From assembly GCA_033782935.1 (NCBI GenBank), contig JAWQEG010000369.1, positions 1,183,501-1,247,500 of the forward strand: a stretch of 64,000 bases of DNA, given 5' to 3'. Position numbers and translations under genes: made by a program. This DNA is from Petrolisthes cinctipes (lineage: Eukaryota; Arthropoda; Malacostraca; Decapoda; Porcellanidae). Below, one piece after another: positions 1-15,560 of the stretch (the first letter of the stretch is position 1; the number at the start of each line of letters is the position of its first letter). The notes under the pieces were generated by a model that ran no database searches, was not told where the DNA came from, and worked only from the letters and a program-made list of their open reading frames with translations.

Positions 1-3000
1 CCCAAAATATTGAATTTTCGGGTGTTTTGAGCCTGAATTTGAGATATAAACGGGTACAGAAGATACATGCACATATTGACTTTGGGCACCAAAAATATCG
101 ATTTTCAGCATGTTTTGGGCCTGAATTTTGAAAATACTCTAACACGGAGTAGGCATGTACTGTTCGCTTCTGGGACCCCAAAATATCGAATTTTCGGGTG
201 TTTAGGGCCAGAATTTGAGATATAAACGGGTACAGAAGATGCATGCACATATCGACTTCTGGGCACCTAAAAGATCGATTTTCAGTATGTTTTTGGCCTG
301 TATTTTGAAAATACTCTAACACGGAGTAGGCATGTACAGATAACTTCTGGGACCTCTAAATATCGAATTTTCGGGTGTTTTGGGACTGAATTTGAGATAT
401 CGATTTTTTGGCACCTAAAAAATCGATTTTCAGCATGTTTTTAGCCTATATTTTGAAAATATTCTAGCACTGTGTAGGCATGTAGAGATTGCTTCTGGGA
501 CCCCAAAATATTGAATTTTCGGGTGTTTTGAGCCTGAATTTGAGATATAAACGGGTACAGAAGATACATGCACATATTGACTTTGGGCATCTAAAATATC
601 GATTTTCAGCATGTTTTGGGCCTGTATTTTGAAAATACTCTAACACTGAGTAGGCATGTACAGATTGCTTCTGGGACCCCAAAATATTGAATTTTCGGGT
701 GTTTTGAGCCTGAATTTGAGATATAAACGGGTACAGAAGATACATGAACATATTGACTTTGGGCACCAAAAATATCGATTTTCAGCATGTTTTGGGCCTG
801 AATTTTGAAAATACTCTAACACGGAGTAGGCATGTACAGATCGCTTCTGATTAACCAAAATATCGAATTTTCGGGTGTTTAGGGCCAGAATTTGAAATAT
901 AAACGGGTACAGAAGATGCATGCACATATCGACTTTTGGGCACCTAAAATATCGATTTTCAGTATGTTTTTGGCTTGTATTTTGAAAATACTCTAACACG
1001 GAGTAGGCATGTACAGATACCTTCTGGGACCTCTAAATATCGAATTTTCGGGTGTTTTGGGACTGAATTTGAGATATCGATTTTTTGGAACCTAAAATGT
1101 CGATTTTTAGCATGTTTTTAGCCTATATTTTGAAAATATTCTAGCACTGTGTAGGCATGTACAGATTGCTTCTGGGACCCCAAAATATTGAATTTTCGGG
1201 TGTTTTGAGACTGAATTTGAGATATAAACGGGTACAGAAGATACATGCACATATTGACTTTTGGCATCTAAAATATCGATTTTCAGCATGTTTTAGGCCT
1301 GTATTTTGAAAATACTCTAACACGGAGTAGGCATGTGCAGATTGCTTCTGGGACCCCAAAATATTGAATTTTCGGGTGTTTTGAGCCTGAATATGAGATA
1401 TAAACGGGTACTGAAGATGCATGCACATATCGACTTTTGTGCACCTAAAAGATCGATTTTCAGTATGTTTTGAGCATGTATTTTGAAAATACTCTAACAC
1501 GGAGTAGGCATGTACAGATCGCTTCTGGGACCCCTAAATATCGAATTTTCGGGTGTTTTGGGACTGAATTTGAGATATCGACTTTTTGGCACCTAAAAGA
1601 TCGATTTTTATCATGTTTTTAGCCTATATTTTGAAAATATTCTAGCACTGAGTAGGCATGTACAGATTGCTTCTGGGACCCCAAAATATTGAATTTTCGG
1701 GTGTTTTGAGCCTGAATTTGAGATATAAACGGGCACAGAAGATACATGCACATATTGACTTTGGGCACCAAAAATATCGATTTTCAGCATGTTTTGGGCC
1801 TGAATTTTGAAAATACTCTAACACGGAGTAGGCATGTACAGATCGCTTCTGGGACCCCAAAATATCGAATTTTAGGGTATTTTGAGCAAGAGTTTGAGAT
1901 ATAAACGGGTACTGAAGATGCATGCACATATCGACTTTTGTGCACCTAAAAGATCGATTTTCAGTATGTTTTGAGCATGTATTTTGAAAATACTCTAACA
2001 CGGAGTAGGCATGTACAGATCGCTTCTGGGACCCCTAAATATCGAATTTTCGGGTGTTTGGGACTGAATTTGAGATATCGACTTTTTGGCACCTAAAAGA
2101 TCGATTTTTAGCATGTTTTTAGCCTATATTTTGAAAATATTCTAGCACTGTACAGATTGCTTCTGGGACCCCAAAATATTGAATTTTCGGGTGTTTTGAG
2201 CCTGAATTTGAGATATAAACGGGTACAGAAGATACATGCACATACTGACTTTGGGCATCTAAAATATCGATTTTCAGCATGTTTTGGGCCTGTATTTTGA
2301 AAATACTCTAACACTGAGTAGGCATGTACAGATTGCTTCTGGGACCCCAAAATATTGAATTTTCGGGTGTTTTGAGCCTGAATTTGAGATATAAACGGGT
2401 ACTGAAGATGCATGCACATATCGACTTTTGTGCACCTAAAAGATCGATTTTCAGTATGTTTTGAGCATGTATTTTGAAAATACTCTAACACGGAGTAGGC
2501 ATGTACAGATCGCTTCTGGGACCCCTAAATATCGAATTTTCGGGTGTTTTGGGACTGAATTTGAGATATCGACTTTTTGGCACCTAAAAGATCGATTTTT
2601 AGCATGTTTTTAGCCTATATTTTGAAAAAATTCTAGCACTGAGTAGGCATGTACAGATTTCTTCTGGGACCCCAAAATATTGAATTTTCGGGTGTTTTGA
2701 GCCTGAATTTGAGATATAAACGGGTACAGAAGATACATGCACATATTGACTTTGGGCACCAAAAATATCGATTTTCAGCATGTTTTGGGCCTGAATTTTG
2801 AAAATACTCTAACACGGAGTAGGCATGTACAGATTGCTTCTGGGACCCCAAAATATCGAATTATCGGGTGTTTAGGGCCAGAATTTGAGATATAAACGGG
2901 TACAGAAGATGCATGCACATATCGACTTTTGGGCACCTAAAAGATCGATTTTCAGTATGTTTTTGGCCTGTATTTTAAAAATACTCTAACACGGAGTAGG

Positions 3001-5656
3001 CATGTACAGATACCTTCTGGGACCTCTAAATATCGAATTTTCGGGTGTTTTGGGACTGAATTTGAGATATCGATTTTTTGGCACCTAAAATATCGATTTT
3101 CAGCATGTTTTTAGCCTATATTTTGAAAATATTCTAGCACTGTGTAGGCATGTACAGATTGCTTCTGGGACCCCAAAATATTGAATTTTCGGGTGTTTTG
3201 AGCCTGAATTTGAGATATAAACGGGTACAGTAGATACATGCACATATTGACTTTGGGCATCTAAAATATCGATTTTCAGCATGTTTTGGGCCTGTATTTT
3301 GAAAATACTCTAACACTGAGTAGGCATGTACAGATTGCTTCTGGGACCCCAAAATATTGAATTTTCGGGTGTTTTGAGCCTGAATTTGAGATATAAACGT
3401 GTACTGAAGATGCATGCACATATCGACTTTTGTGCACCTAAAAGATCGATTTTCAGTATGTTTTGAGCATGTATTTTGAAAATACTCTAACACGGAGTAG
3501 GCATGTACAGATCGCTTCTGGGACCCCTAAATATCGAATTTTCGGGTGTTTTGGGACTGAATTTGATATATCGACTTTTTGGCACCTAAAAGATCGATTT
3601 TTAGCATGTTTTTAGCCTATATTTTGAAAATATTCTAGCACTGTACAGATTGCTTCTGGGACCCCAAAATATTGAATTTTCGGGTGTTTTGAGCCTGAAT
3701 TTGAGATATAAACGGGTACAGAAGATACATGCACATATTGACTTTGGGCACCAAAAATATCGATTTTCAGCATGTTTTGGGCCTGAATTTTGAAAATACT
3801 CTAACACGGAGTAGGCATGTACAGATCGATTCTGGGACCCCAAAATATCGAATTTTCGGGTGTTTAGGGCCAGAATTTGAGATATAAACAGGTACAGAAG
3901 ATGCATGCACATATCGACTTTTGGGTACCTAAAAGATCGATTTTCAGTATGTTTTTGGCCTGTATTTTGAAAATACTCTAACACGGAGTAGGCATGTACA
4001 GATACCTTCTGGGACCTCTAAATATCGAATTTTCGGGTGTTTTGGGACTGAATTTGAGATATCGATTTTTTGGCACCTGAAATATCGATTTTCAGCATGT
4101 TTTTAGCCTATATTTTGAAAATATTCTAGCACTGTGTAGGCATGTACAGATTGCTTCTGGGACCCCAAAATATTGAATTTTCGGGTGTTTTGAGCCTGAA
4201 TTTAAGATATAAACGGGTACAGAAGATACATGCACATATTGACTTTGGGCATCTAAAATATCGATTTTCAGCATGTTTTGGGCCTGTATTTTGAAAATAC
4301 TCTAACACTGAGTAGGCATGTACAGATTGCTTCTGGGACCCCAAAATATTGAATTTTCGGGTGTTTTGAGCCTGAATTTGAGATATAAACGGGTACTGAA
4401 GATGCATGCACATATCGACTTTTGTGCACCTAAAAGATCGATTTTCAGTATGTTTTGAGCATGTATTTTGAAAATACTCTAACACGGAGTAGGCATGTAC
4501 AGATCGCTTCTGGGACCTCTAAATATCGAATTTTCGGGTGTTTTGGGACTGAATTTGAGATATCGACTTTTTGGCACCTAAAAGATCGATTTTTAGCATG
4601 TTTTTAGCCTATATTTTGAAAATATTCTAGCACTGTACAGATTGCTTCTGGGACCCCAAAATATTGAATTTTCGGGTGTTTTGAGCCTGAATTTGAGATA
4701 TATACGGGTACAGAAGATACATGCACATATCGACTTTGGGCACCAAAAATATCGATTTTCAGCATGTTTTGGGCCTGTATTTTGAAAATACTCTAACACT
4801 GAGTAGGCATGTACAGATTGCTTCTGGGACCCCAAAATATTGAATTTTCGGGTGTTTTGAGCCTGAATTTGAGATATAAACGGGTACTGAAGATGCATGC
4901 ACATATCGACTTTTGTGCACCTAAAAGATCGATTTTCAGTATGTTTTGAGCATGTATTTTGAAAATACTCTAACACGGAGTAGGCATGTACAGATCGCTT
5001 CTGGGACCTCTAAATATCGAATTTTCGGGTGTTTTGGGACTGAATTTGAGATATCAACTTTTTGGCACCTAAAAGATCGATTTTTAGCATGTTTTTAGCC
5101 TATATTTTGAAAATATTCTAGCACTGAGTAGGCATGTACAGATTGCTTCTGGGACCCCAAAATATTGAATTTTCGGGTGTTTTGAGCCTGAATTTGACAT
5201 ATAAACGGGTACAGAAGATACATGCACATATTGACTTTGGGCATCTAAAATATCGATTTTCAGCATGTTTTGGGCCTGTATTTTGAAAATACTCTAACAC
5301 TGAGTAGGCATGTACAGATTGCTTCTGGGACCCCAAAATATTGAATTTTCGGGTGTTTTGAGCCTGATTTTGAGATATAAACGGGTACTGAAGATGCATG
5401 CACATATCGACTTTTGTGCACCTAAAAGATCGATTTTCAGTATGTTTTGAGCAAGTATTTTGAAAATACTCTAACACGGAGTAGGCATGTACAGATCGCT
5501 TCTGGGACCCCTAAATATCGAATTTTCGGGTGTTTTGGGACTGAATTTGAGATATCGACTTTTTGGCACCTAAAAGATCGATTTTTAGCATGTTTTTAGC
5601 CTATATTTTTAAAATATTCTAGCACTGAGTAGACATGTACAGATTGCTTCTGGTAC

Positions 5657-8600
5657 CCCAAAATATTGAATTTTCGGGTGTTTTGAGCCTGAATTTGAGA
5701 TATAAACGGGTACAGAAGATACATGCACATATTGACTTTGGGCACCAAAAATATCGATTTTCAGCATGTTTTGGGCCTGAATTTTGAAAATACTCTAACA
5801 CGGAGTAGGCATGTACTGTTCGCTTCTGGGACCCCAAAATATCGAATTTTCGGGTGTTTAGGGCCAGAATTTGAGATATAAACGGGTACAGAAGATGCAT
5901 GCACATATCGACTTCTGGGCACCTAAAAGATCGATTTTCAGTATGTTTTTGGCCTGTATTTTGAAAATACTCTAACACGGAGTAGGCATGTACAGATAAC
6001 TTCTGGGACCTCTAAATATCGAATTTTCGGGTGTTTTGGGACTGAATTTGAGATATCGATTTTTTGGCACCTAAAAAATCGATTTTCAGCATGTTTTTAG
6101 CCTATATTTTGAAAATATTCTAGCACTGTGTAGGCATGTAGAGATTGCTTCTGGGACCCCAAAATATTGAATTTTCGGGTGTTTTGAGCCTGAATTTGAG
6201 ATATAAACGGGTACAGAAGATACATGCACATATTGACTTTGGGCATCTAAAATATCGATTTTCAGCATGTTTTGGGCCTGTATTTTGAAAATACTCTAAC
6301 ACTGAGTAGGCATGTACAGATTGCTTCTGGGACCCCAAAATATTGAATTTTCGGGTGTTTTGAGCCTGAATTTGAGATATAAACGGGTACAGAAGATACA
6401 TGAACATATTGACTTTGGGCACCAAAAATATCGATTTTCAGCATGTTTTGGGCCTGAATTTTGAAAATACTCTAACACGGAGTAGGCATGTACAGATCGC
6501 TTCTGATTAACCAAAATATCGAATTTTCGGGTGTTTAGGGCCAGAATTTGAAATATAAACGGGTACAGAAGATGCATGCACATATCGACTTTTGGGCACC
6601 TAAAATATCGATTTTCAGTATGTTTTTGGCTTGTATTTTGAAAATACTCTAACACGGAGTAGGCATGTACAGATACCTTCTGGGACCTCTAAATATCGAA
6701 TTTTCGGGTGTTTTGGGACTGAATTTGAGATATCGATTTTTTGGAACCTAAAATGTCGATTTTTAGCATGTTTTTAGCCTATATTTTGAAAATATTCTAG
6801 CACTGTGTAGGCATGTACAGATTGCTTCTGGGACCCCAAAATATTGAATTTTCGGGTGTTTTGAGCCTGAATTTGAGATATAAACGGGTACAGAAGATAC
6901 ATGCACATATTGACTTTTGGCATCTAAAATATCGATTTTCAGCATGTTTTAGGCCTGTATTTTGAAAATACTCTAACACGGAGTAGGCATGTGCAGATTG
7001 CTTCTGGGACCCCAAAATATTGAATTTTCGGGTGTTTTGAGCCTGAATATGAGATATAAACGGGTACTGAAGATGCATGCACATATCGACTTTTGTGCAC
7101 CTAAAAGATCGATTTTCAGTATGTTTTGAGCATGTATTTTGAAAATACTCTAACACGGAGTAGGCATGTACAGATCGCTTCTGGGACCCCTAAATATCGA
7201 ATTTTCGGGTGTTTTGGGACTGAATTTGAGATATCGACTTTTTGGCACCTAAAAGATCGATTTTTATCATGTTTTTAGCCTATATTTTGAAAATATTCTA
7301 GCACTGAGTAGGCATGTACAGATTGCTTCTGGGACCCCAAAATATTGAATTTTCGGGTGTTTTGAGCCTGAATTTGAGATATAAACGGGCACAGAAGATA
7401 CATGCACATATTGACTTTGGGCACCAAAAATATCGATTTTCAGCATGTTTTGGGCCTGAATTTTGAAAATACTCTAACACGGAGTAGGCATGTACAGATC
7501 GCTTCTGGGACCCCAAAATATCGAATTATCGGGTGTTTAGGGCCAGAATTTGAGATATAAACGGGTACAGAAGATGCATGCACATATCGACTTTTGGGCA
7601 CCTAAAAGATCGATTTTCAGTATGTTTTTGGCCTGTATTTTAAAAATACTCTAACACGGAGTAGGCATGTACAGATACCTTCTGGGACCTCTAAATATCG
7701 AATTTTCGGGTGTTTTGGGACTGAATTTGAGATATCGATTTTTTGGCACCTAAAATATCGATTTTCAGCATGTTTTTAGCCTATATTTTGAAAATATTCT
7801 AGCACTGTGTAGGCATGTACAGATTGCTTCTGGGACCCCAAAATATTGAATTTTCGGGTGTTTTGAGCCTGAATTTGAGATATAAACGGGTACAGTAGAT
7901 ACATGCACATATTGACTTTGGGCATCTAAAATATCGATTTTCAGCATGTTTTGGGCCTGTATTTTGAAAATACTCTAACACTGAGTAGGCATGTACAGAT
8001 TGCTTCTGGGACCCCAAAATATTGAATTTTCGGGTGTTTTGAGCCTGAATTTGAGATATAAACGTGTACTGAAGATGCATGCACATATCGACTTTTGTGC
8101 ACCTAAAAGATCGATTTTCAGTATGTTTTGAGCATGTATTTTGAAAATACTCTAACACGGAGTAGGCATGTACAGATCGCTTCTGGGACCCCTAAATATC
8201 GAATTTTCGGGTGTTTTGGGACTGAATTTGATATATCGACTTTTTGGCACCTAAAAGATCGATTTTTAGCATGTTTTTAGCCTATATTTTGAAAATATTC
8301 TAGCACTGTACAGATTGCTTCTGGGACCCCAAAATATTGAATTTTCGGGTGTTTTGAGCCTGAATTTGAGATATAAACGGGTACAGAAGATACATGCACA
8401 TATTGACTTTGGGCACCAAAAATATCGATTTTCAGCATGTTTTGGGCCTGAATTTTGAAAATACTCTAACACGGAGTAGGCATGTACAGATCGATTCTGG
8501 GACCCCAAAATATCGAATTTTCGGGTGTTTAGGGCCAGAATTTGAGATATAAACAGGTACAGAAGATGCATGCACATATCGACTTTTGGGTACCTAAAAG

Positions 8601-9440
8601 ATCGATTTTCAGTATGTTTTTGGCCTGTATTTTGAAAATACTCTAACACGGAGTAGGCATGTACAGATACCTTCTGGGACCTCTAAATATCGAATTTTCG
8701 GGTGTTTTGGGACTGAATTTGAGATATCGATTTTTTGGCACCTGAAATATCGATTTTCAGCATGTTTTTAGCCTATATTTTGAAAATATTCTAGCACTGT
8801 GTAGGCATGTACAGATTGCTTCTGGGACCCCAAAATATTGAATTTTCGGGTGTTTTGAGCCTGAATTTAAGATATAAACGGGTACAGAAGATACATGCAC
8901 ATATTGACTTTGGGCATCTAAAATATCGATTTTCAGCATGTTTTGGGCCTGTATTTTGAAAATACTCTAACACTGAGTAGGCATGTACAGATTGCTTCTG
9001 GGACCCCAAAATATTGAATTTTCGGGTGTTTTGAGCCTGAATTTGAGATATAAACGGGTACTGAAGATGCATGCACATATCGACTTTTGTGCACCTAAAA
9101 GATCGATTTTCAGTATGTTTTGAGCATGTATTTTGAAAATACTCTAACACGGAGTAGGCATGTACAGATCGCTTCTGGGACCCCTAAATATCGAATTTTC
9201 GGGTGTTTTGGGACTGAATTTGAGATATCGACTTTTTGGCACCTAAAAGATCGATTTTTAGCATGTTTTTAGCCTATATTTTGAAAATATTCTAGCACTG
9301 TACAGATTGCTTCTGGGACCCCAAAATATTGAATTTTCGGGTGTTTTGAGCCTGAATTTGAGATATAAACGGGTACAGAAGATACATGCACATATCGACT
9401 TTGGGCACCAAAAATATCGATTTTCAGCATGTTTTGGGCC
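5657..9440. repeat. Super-repeat copy of 1-4,775 with a 991-bp internal loss
   Basis: From 5,657 to about 7,506 the sequence repeats 1-1,850 at offset 5,656. It carries the same rare variants: GTACTGTTCGCTTC, TAGAGATTGC, CATGAACATATTG and TTCTGATTAACC. Within the monomer near 7,501-7,527 the offset changes to 4,665, and 7,528-9,440 then follows 2,863-4,775, with GTACAGTAGATAC, AACGTGTACTG and ATCGATTCTGGG shared. The difference of 991 bp is one higher-order unit. The boundaries are read by eye and are approximate to a few tens of bases. Confidence 0.85.
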
Positions 9441-12400
9441 TGAATTTTGAAAATACTCTAACACGGAGTAGGCATGTACAGATCGCTTCTGGGACCCCAA
9501 AATATCGAATTTTCGGGTGTTTAGGGCCTGAATTTGAGATATAAACGGGTACAGAAGATGCATGCACATATTGACTTTGGGCACCAAAAATATCGATTTT
9601 CAGCATGTTTTGGGCCTGAATTTTGAAAATACTCTAACACGGAGTAGGCATGTACAGATCGCTTCTGGGACCCCAAAATATCGAATTTTCGGGTGTTTAG
9701 GGCCAGAATTTGAGATATAAACGGGTACAGAAGATGCATGCACATATCGACTTTTGGGCACCTAAAAGATCGATTTTCAGTATGTTTTTGGCCTGTATTT
9801 TGAAAATACTCTAACACGGAGTAGGCATGTACAGATACCTTCTGGGACCTCTAAATATCGAATTTTCGGGTGTTTTGGGACTGAATTTGAGATATCGATT
9901 TTTTGGCACCTGAAATATCGATTTTCAGCATGTTTTTAGCCTATATTTTGAAAATATTCTAGCACTGTGTAGGCATGTACAGATTGCTTCTGGGACCCCA
10001 AAATATTGAATTTTCGGGTGTTTTGAGCCTGAATTTGAGATATAAACGGGTACAGAAGATACATGCACATATTGACTTTGGGCATCTAAAATATCGATTT
10101 TCAGCATGTTTTGGGCCTGTATTTTGAAAATACTCTAACACTGAGTAGGCATGTACAGATTGCTTCTGGGACCCCAAAATATTGAATTTTCGGGTGTTTT
10201 GAGCCTGAATTTGAGATATAAACGGGTACTGAAGATGCATGCACATATCGACTTTTGTGCACCTAAAAGATCGATTTTCAGTATGTTTTGAGCATGTATT
10301 TTGAAAATACTCTAACACGGATTAGGCATGTACAGATCGCTTCTGGGACCCCTAAATATCGAATTTTCGGGTGTTTTGGGACTGAATTTGAGATATCGAC
10401 TTTTTGGCACCTAAAAGATCGATTTTCAGCATGTTTTTAGCCTATATTTTTTGAAAATATTCTAGCACTGTACAGATTGCTTCTGGGACCCCAAGATATT
10501 GAATTTTCGGGTGTTTTGAGCCTGAATTTGAGATATAAACGGGTACAGAAGATACATGCACATATTGACTTTGGGCATCTAAAATATCGATTTTCAGCAT
10601 GTTTTGGGCCTGTATTTTGAAAATACTCTAACACTGAGTAGGCATGTACAGATTGCTTCTGGGACCCCAAAATATCGAATTATCGGGTGTTTAGGGCCAG
10701 AATTTGAGATATAAACGGGTACAGAAGATGCATGCACATATCGACTTTTGTGCACCTAAAAGATCGATTTTCAGTATGTTTTTGGCCTGTATTTTAAAAA
10801 TACTCTAACACGGAGTAGGCATGTACAGATACCTTCTGGGACCTCTAAATATCGAATTTTCGGGTGTTTTGGGACTGAATTTGAGATATCGATTTTTTGG
10901 CACCTAAAATATCGATTTTCAGCATGTTTTTAGCCTATATTTTGAAAATATTCTAGCACTGTGTAGGCATGTACAGATTGCTTCTGGGACCCCAAAATAT
11001 TGAATTTTCGGGTGTTTTGAGCCTGAATTTGAGATATAAACGGGTACAGTAGATACATGCACATATTGACTTTGGGCATCTAAAATATCGATTTTCAGCA
11101 TGTTTTGGGCCTGTATTTTGAAAATACTCTAACACTGAGTAGGCATGTACAGATTGCTTCTGGGACCCCAAAATATTGAATTTTCGGGTGTTTTGAGCCT
11201 GAATTTGAGATATAAACGTGTACTGAAGATGCATGCACATATCGACTTTTGTGCACCTAAAAGATCGATTTTCAGTATGTTTTGAGCATGTATTTTGAAA
11301 ATACTCTAACACGGAGTAGGCATGTACAGATCGCTTCTGGGACCCCTAAATATCGAATTTTCGGGTGTTTTGGGACTGAATTTGAGATATCGACTTTTTG
11401 GCACCTAAAAGATCGATTTTTAGCATGTTTTTAGCCTATATTTTGAAAATATTCTAGCACTGTACAGATTGCTTCTGGGACCCCAAAATATTGAATTTTC
11501 GGGTGTTTTGAGCCTGAATTTGAGATATAAACGGGTACAGAAGATACATGCACATATTGACTTTGGGCACCAAAAATATCGATTTTCAGCATGTTTTGGG
11601 CCTGAATTTTGAAAATACTCTAACACGGAGTAGGCATGTACAGATCGATTCTGGGACCCCAAAATATCGAATTTTCGGGTGTTTAGGGCCAGAATTTGAG
11701 ATATAAACAGGTACAGAAGATGCATGCACATATCGACTTTTGGGCACCTAAAAGATCGATTTTCAGTATGTTTTTGGCCTGTATTTTGAAAATACTCTAA
11801 CACGGAGTAGGCATGTACAGATACCTTCTGGGACCTCTAAATATCGAATTTTCGGGTGTTTTGGGACTGAATTTGAGATATCGATTTTTTGGCACCTAAA
11901 ATATCGATTTTCAGCATGTTTTGGGCCTGAATTTTGAAAATACTCTAACACGGAGTAGGCATGTACAGATCGCTTCTGGGACCCCAAAATATCGAATTTT
12001 CGGGTGTTTAGGGCCTGAATTTGAGATATAAACGGGTACAGAAGATGCATGCACATATTGACTTTGGGCACCAAAAATATCGATTTTCAGCATGTTTTGG
12101 GCCTGAATTTTGAAAATACTCTAACACGGAGTAGGCATGTACAGATCGCTTCTGGGACCCCAAAATATCGAATTTTCGGGTGTTTAGGGCCTGAATTTGA
12201 GATATAAACGGGTACAGAAGATGCATGCACATATTGACTTTGGGCACCAAAAATATCGATTTTCAGCATGTTTTGGGCCTGAATTTTGAAAATACTCTAA
12301 CACGGAGTAGGCATGTACAGATCGCTTCTGGGACCCCAAAATATCGAATTTTCGGGTGTTTAGGGCCAGAATTTGAGATATAAACGGGTACAGAAGATGC

Positions 12401-15400
12401 ATGCACATATCGACTTTTGGGCACCTAAAAGATCGATTTTCAGTATGTTTTTGGCCTGTATTTTGAAAATACTCTAACACGGAGTAGGCATGTACAGATA
12501 CCTTCTGGGACCTCTAAATATCGAATTTTCGGGTGTTTTGGGACTGAATTTGAGATATCGATTTTTTGGCACCTGAAATATCGATTTTCAGCATGTTTTT
12601 AGCCTATATTTTGAAAATATTCTAGCACTGTGTAGGCATGTACAGATTGCTTCTGGGACCCCAAAATATTGAATTTTCGGGTGTTTTGAGCCTGAATTTG
12701 AGATATAAACGGGTACAGAAGATACATGCACATATTGACTTTGGGCATCTAAAATATCGATTTTCAGCATGTTTTGGGCCTGTATTTTGAAAATACTCTA
12801 ACACTGAGTAGGCATGTACAGATTGCTTCTGGGACCCCAAAATATTGAATTTTCGGGTGTTTTGAGCCTGAATTTGAGATATAAACGGGTACTGAAGATG
12901 CATGCACATATCGACTTTTGTGCACCTAAAAGATCGATTTTCAGTATGTTTTGAGCATGTATTTTGAAAATACTCTAACACGGATTAGGCATGTACAGAT
13001 CGCTTCTGGGACCCCTAAATATCGAATTTTCGGGTGTTTTGGGACTGAATTTGAGATATCGACTTTTTGGCACCTAAAAGATCGATTTTCAGCATGTTTT
13101 TAGCCTATATTTTTTGAAAATATTCTAGCACTGTACAGATTGCTTCTGGGACCCCAAGATATTGAATTTTCGGGTGTTTTGAGCCTGAATTTGAGATATA
13201 AACGGGTACAGAAGATACATGCACATATTGACTTTGGGCATCTAAAATATCGATTTTCAGCATGTTTTGGGGCCTGTATTTTGAAAATACTCTAACACTG
13301 AGTAGGCATGTACAGATTGCTTCTGGGACCCCAAAATATTGAATATTTGGGTGTTTTGAGCCTGAATTTGAGATATAAACGGGTACTGAAGATGCATGCA
13401 CATATCGACTTTTGTGCACCTAAAAGATCGATTTTCAGTATGTTTTGAGCATGTATTTTGAAAATACTCTAACACGGAGTAGGCATGTACAGATCGCTTC
13501 TGGGACCCCTAAATATCGAATTTTCGGGTGTTTTGGGACTGAATTTGAGATATCGACTTTTTGGCACCTAAAAGATCGATTTTTAGCATGTTTTTAGCCT
13601 ATATTTTGAAAAAATTCTAGCACTGAGTAGGCATGTACAGATTTCTTCTGGGACCCCAAAATATTGAATTTTCGGGTGTTTTGAGCCTGAATTTGAGATA
13701 TAAACGGGTACAGAAGATACATGCACATATTGACTTTGGGCACCAAAAATATCGATTTTCAGCATGTTTTGGGCCTGAATTTTGAAAATACTCTAACACG
13801 GAGTAGGCATGTACAGATTGCTTCTGGGACCCCAAAATATCGAATTATCGGGTGTTTAGGGCCAGAATTTGAGATATAAACGGGTACAGAAGATGCATGC
13901 ACATATCGACTTTTGTGCACCTAAAAGATCGATTTTCAGTATGTTTTTGGCCTGTATTTTAAAAATACTCTAACACGGAGTAGGCATGTACAGATACCTT
14001 CTGGGACCTCTAAATATCGAATTTTCGGGTGTTTTGGGACTGAATTTGAGATATCGATTTTTTGGCACCTAAAATATCGATTTTCAGCATGTTTTTAGCC
14101 TATATTTTGAAAATATTCTAGCACTGTGTAGGCATGTACAGATTGCTTCTGGGACCCCAAAATATTGAATTTTCGGGTGTTTTGAGCCTGAATTTGAGAT
14201 ATAAACGGGTACAGTAGATACATGCACATATTGACTTTGGGCATCTAAAATATCGATTTTCAGCATGTTTTGGGCCTGTATTTTGAAAATACTCTAACAC
14301 TGAGTAGGCATGTACAGATTGCTTCTGGGACCCCAAAATATTGAATTTTCGGGTGTTTTGAGCCTGAATTTGAGATATAAACGTGTACTGAAGATGCATG
14401 CACATATCGACTTTTGTGCACCTAAAAGATCGATTTTCAGTATGTTTTGAGCATGTATTTTGAAAATACTCTAACACGGAGTAGGCATGTACAGATCGCT
14501 TCTGGGACCCCTAAATATCGAATTTTCGGGTGTTTTGGGACTGAATTTGAGATATCGACTTTTTGGCACCTAAAAGATCGATTTTTAGCATGTTTTTAGC
14601 CTATATTTTGAAAATATTCTAGCACTGTACAGATTGCTTCTGGGACCCCAAAATATTGAATTTTCGGGTGTTTTGAGCCTGAATTTGAGATATAAACGGG
14701 TACAGAAGATACATGCACATATTGACTTTGGGCACCAAAAATATCGATTTTCAGCATGTTTTGGGCCTGAATTATGAAAATACTCTAACACGGAGTAGGC
14801 ATGTACAGATCGATTCTGGGACCCCAAAATATCGAATTTTCGGGTGTTTAGGGCCAGAATTTGAGATATAAACAGGTACAGAAGATGCATGCACATATCG
14901 ACTTTTGGGCACCTAAAAGATCGATTTTCAGTATGTTTTTGGCCTGTATTTTGAAAATACTCTAACACGGAGTAGGCATGTACAGATACCTTCTGGGACC
15001 TCTAAATATCGAATTTTCGGGTGTTTTGGGACTGAATTTGATATATCGATTTTTTGGCACCTAAAATATCGATTTTCAGCATGTTTTTAGCCTATATTTT
15101 GAAAATATTCTAGCACTGTGTAGGCATGTACAGATTGCTTCTGGGACCCCAAAATATTGAATTTTCGGGTGTTTTGAGCCTGAATTTAAGATATAAACGG
15201 GTACAGAAGATACATGCACATATTGACTTTGGGCATCTAAAATATCGATTTTCAGCATGTTTTGGGCCTGTATTTTGAAAATACTCTAACACTGAGTAGG
15301 CATGTACAGATTGCTTCTGGGACCCCAAAATATTGAATTTTCGGGTGTTTTGAGCCTGAATTTGAGATATAAACGGGTACTGAAGATGCATGCACATATC

Positions 15401-15560
15401 GACTTTTGTGCACCTAAAAGATCGATTTTCAGTATGTTTTGAGCATGTATTTTGAAAATACTCTAACACGGAGTAGGCATGTACAGATCGCTTCTGGGAC
15501 CCCTAAATATCGAATTTTCGGGTGTTTTGGGACTGAATTTGAGATATCGACTTTTTGGCA
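9420..15560. repeat. Third and fourth rearranged super-repeat copies
   Basis: About 9,420-10,665 recurs at 12,085-13,330 (offset 2,663); both copies carry a two-T insertion in CTATATTTTTTGAAAA and CCCCAAGATATTG. About 10,640-11,800 recurs at 13,805-14,965 (offset 3,165), sharing GAATTATCGGG followed by TTTTAAAAATAC. About 13,480-15,560 also follows 2,500-4,580 (offset 10,984), sharing GAAAAAATTCTAGC and GATTTCTTCTGG. An extra 176-bp monomer is duplicated at 11,911-12,086 and 12,087-12,262. Edges are approximate. Confidence 0.8.

Noticed and set aside
186..205. CENP-B box-like ATCGAATTTTCGGG in the monomers
   Set aside because: The essential pattern TTCG-N4-A-N2-CGGG is not met: the first base, the spacing and the central A all fail. 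A centromere protein site is not supported.
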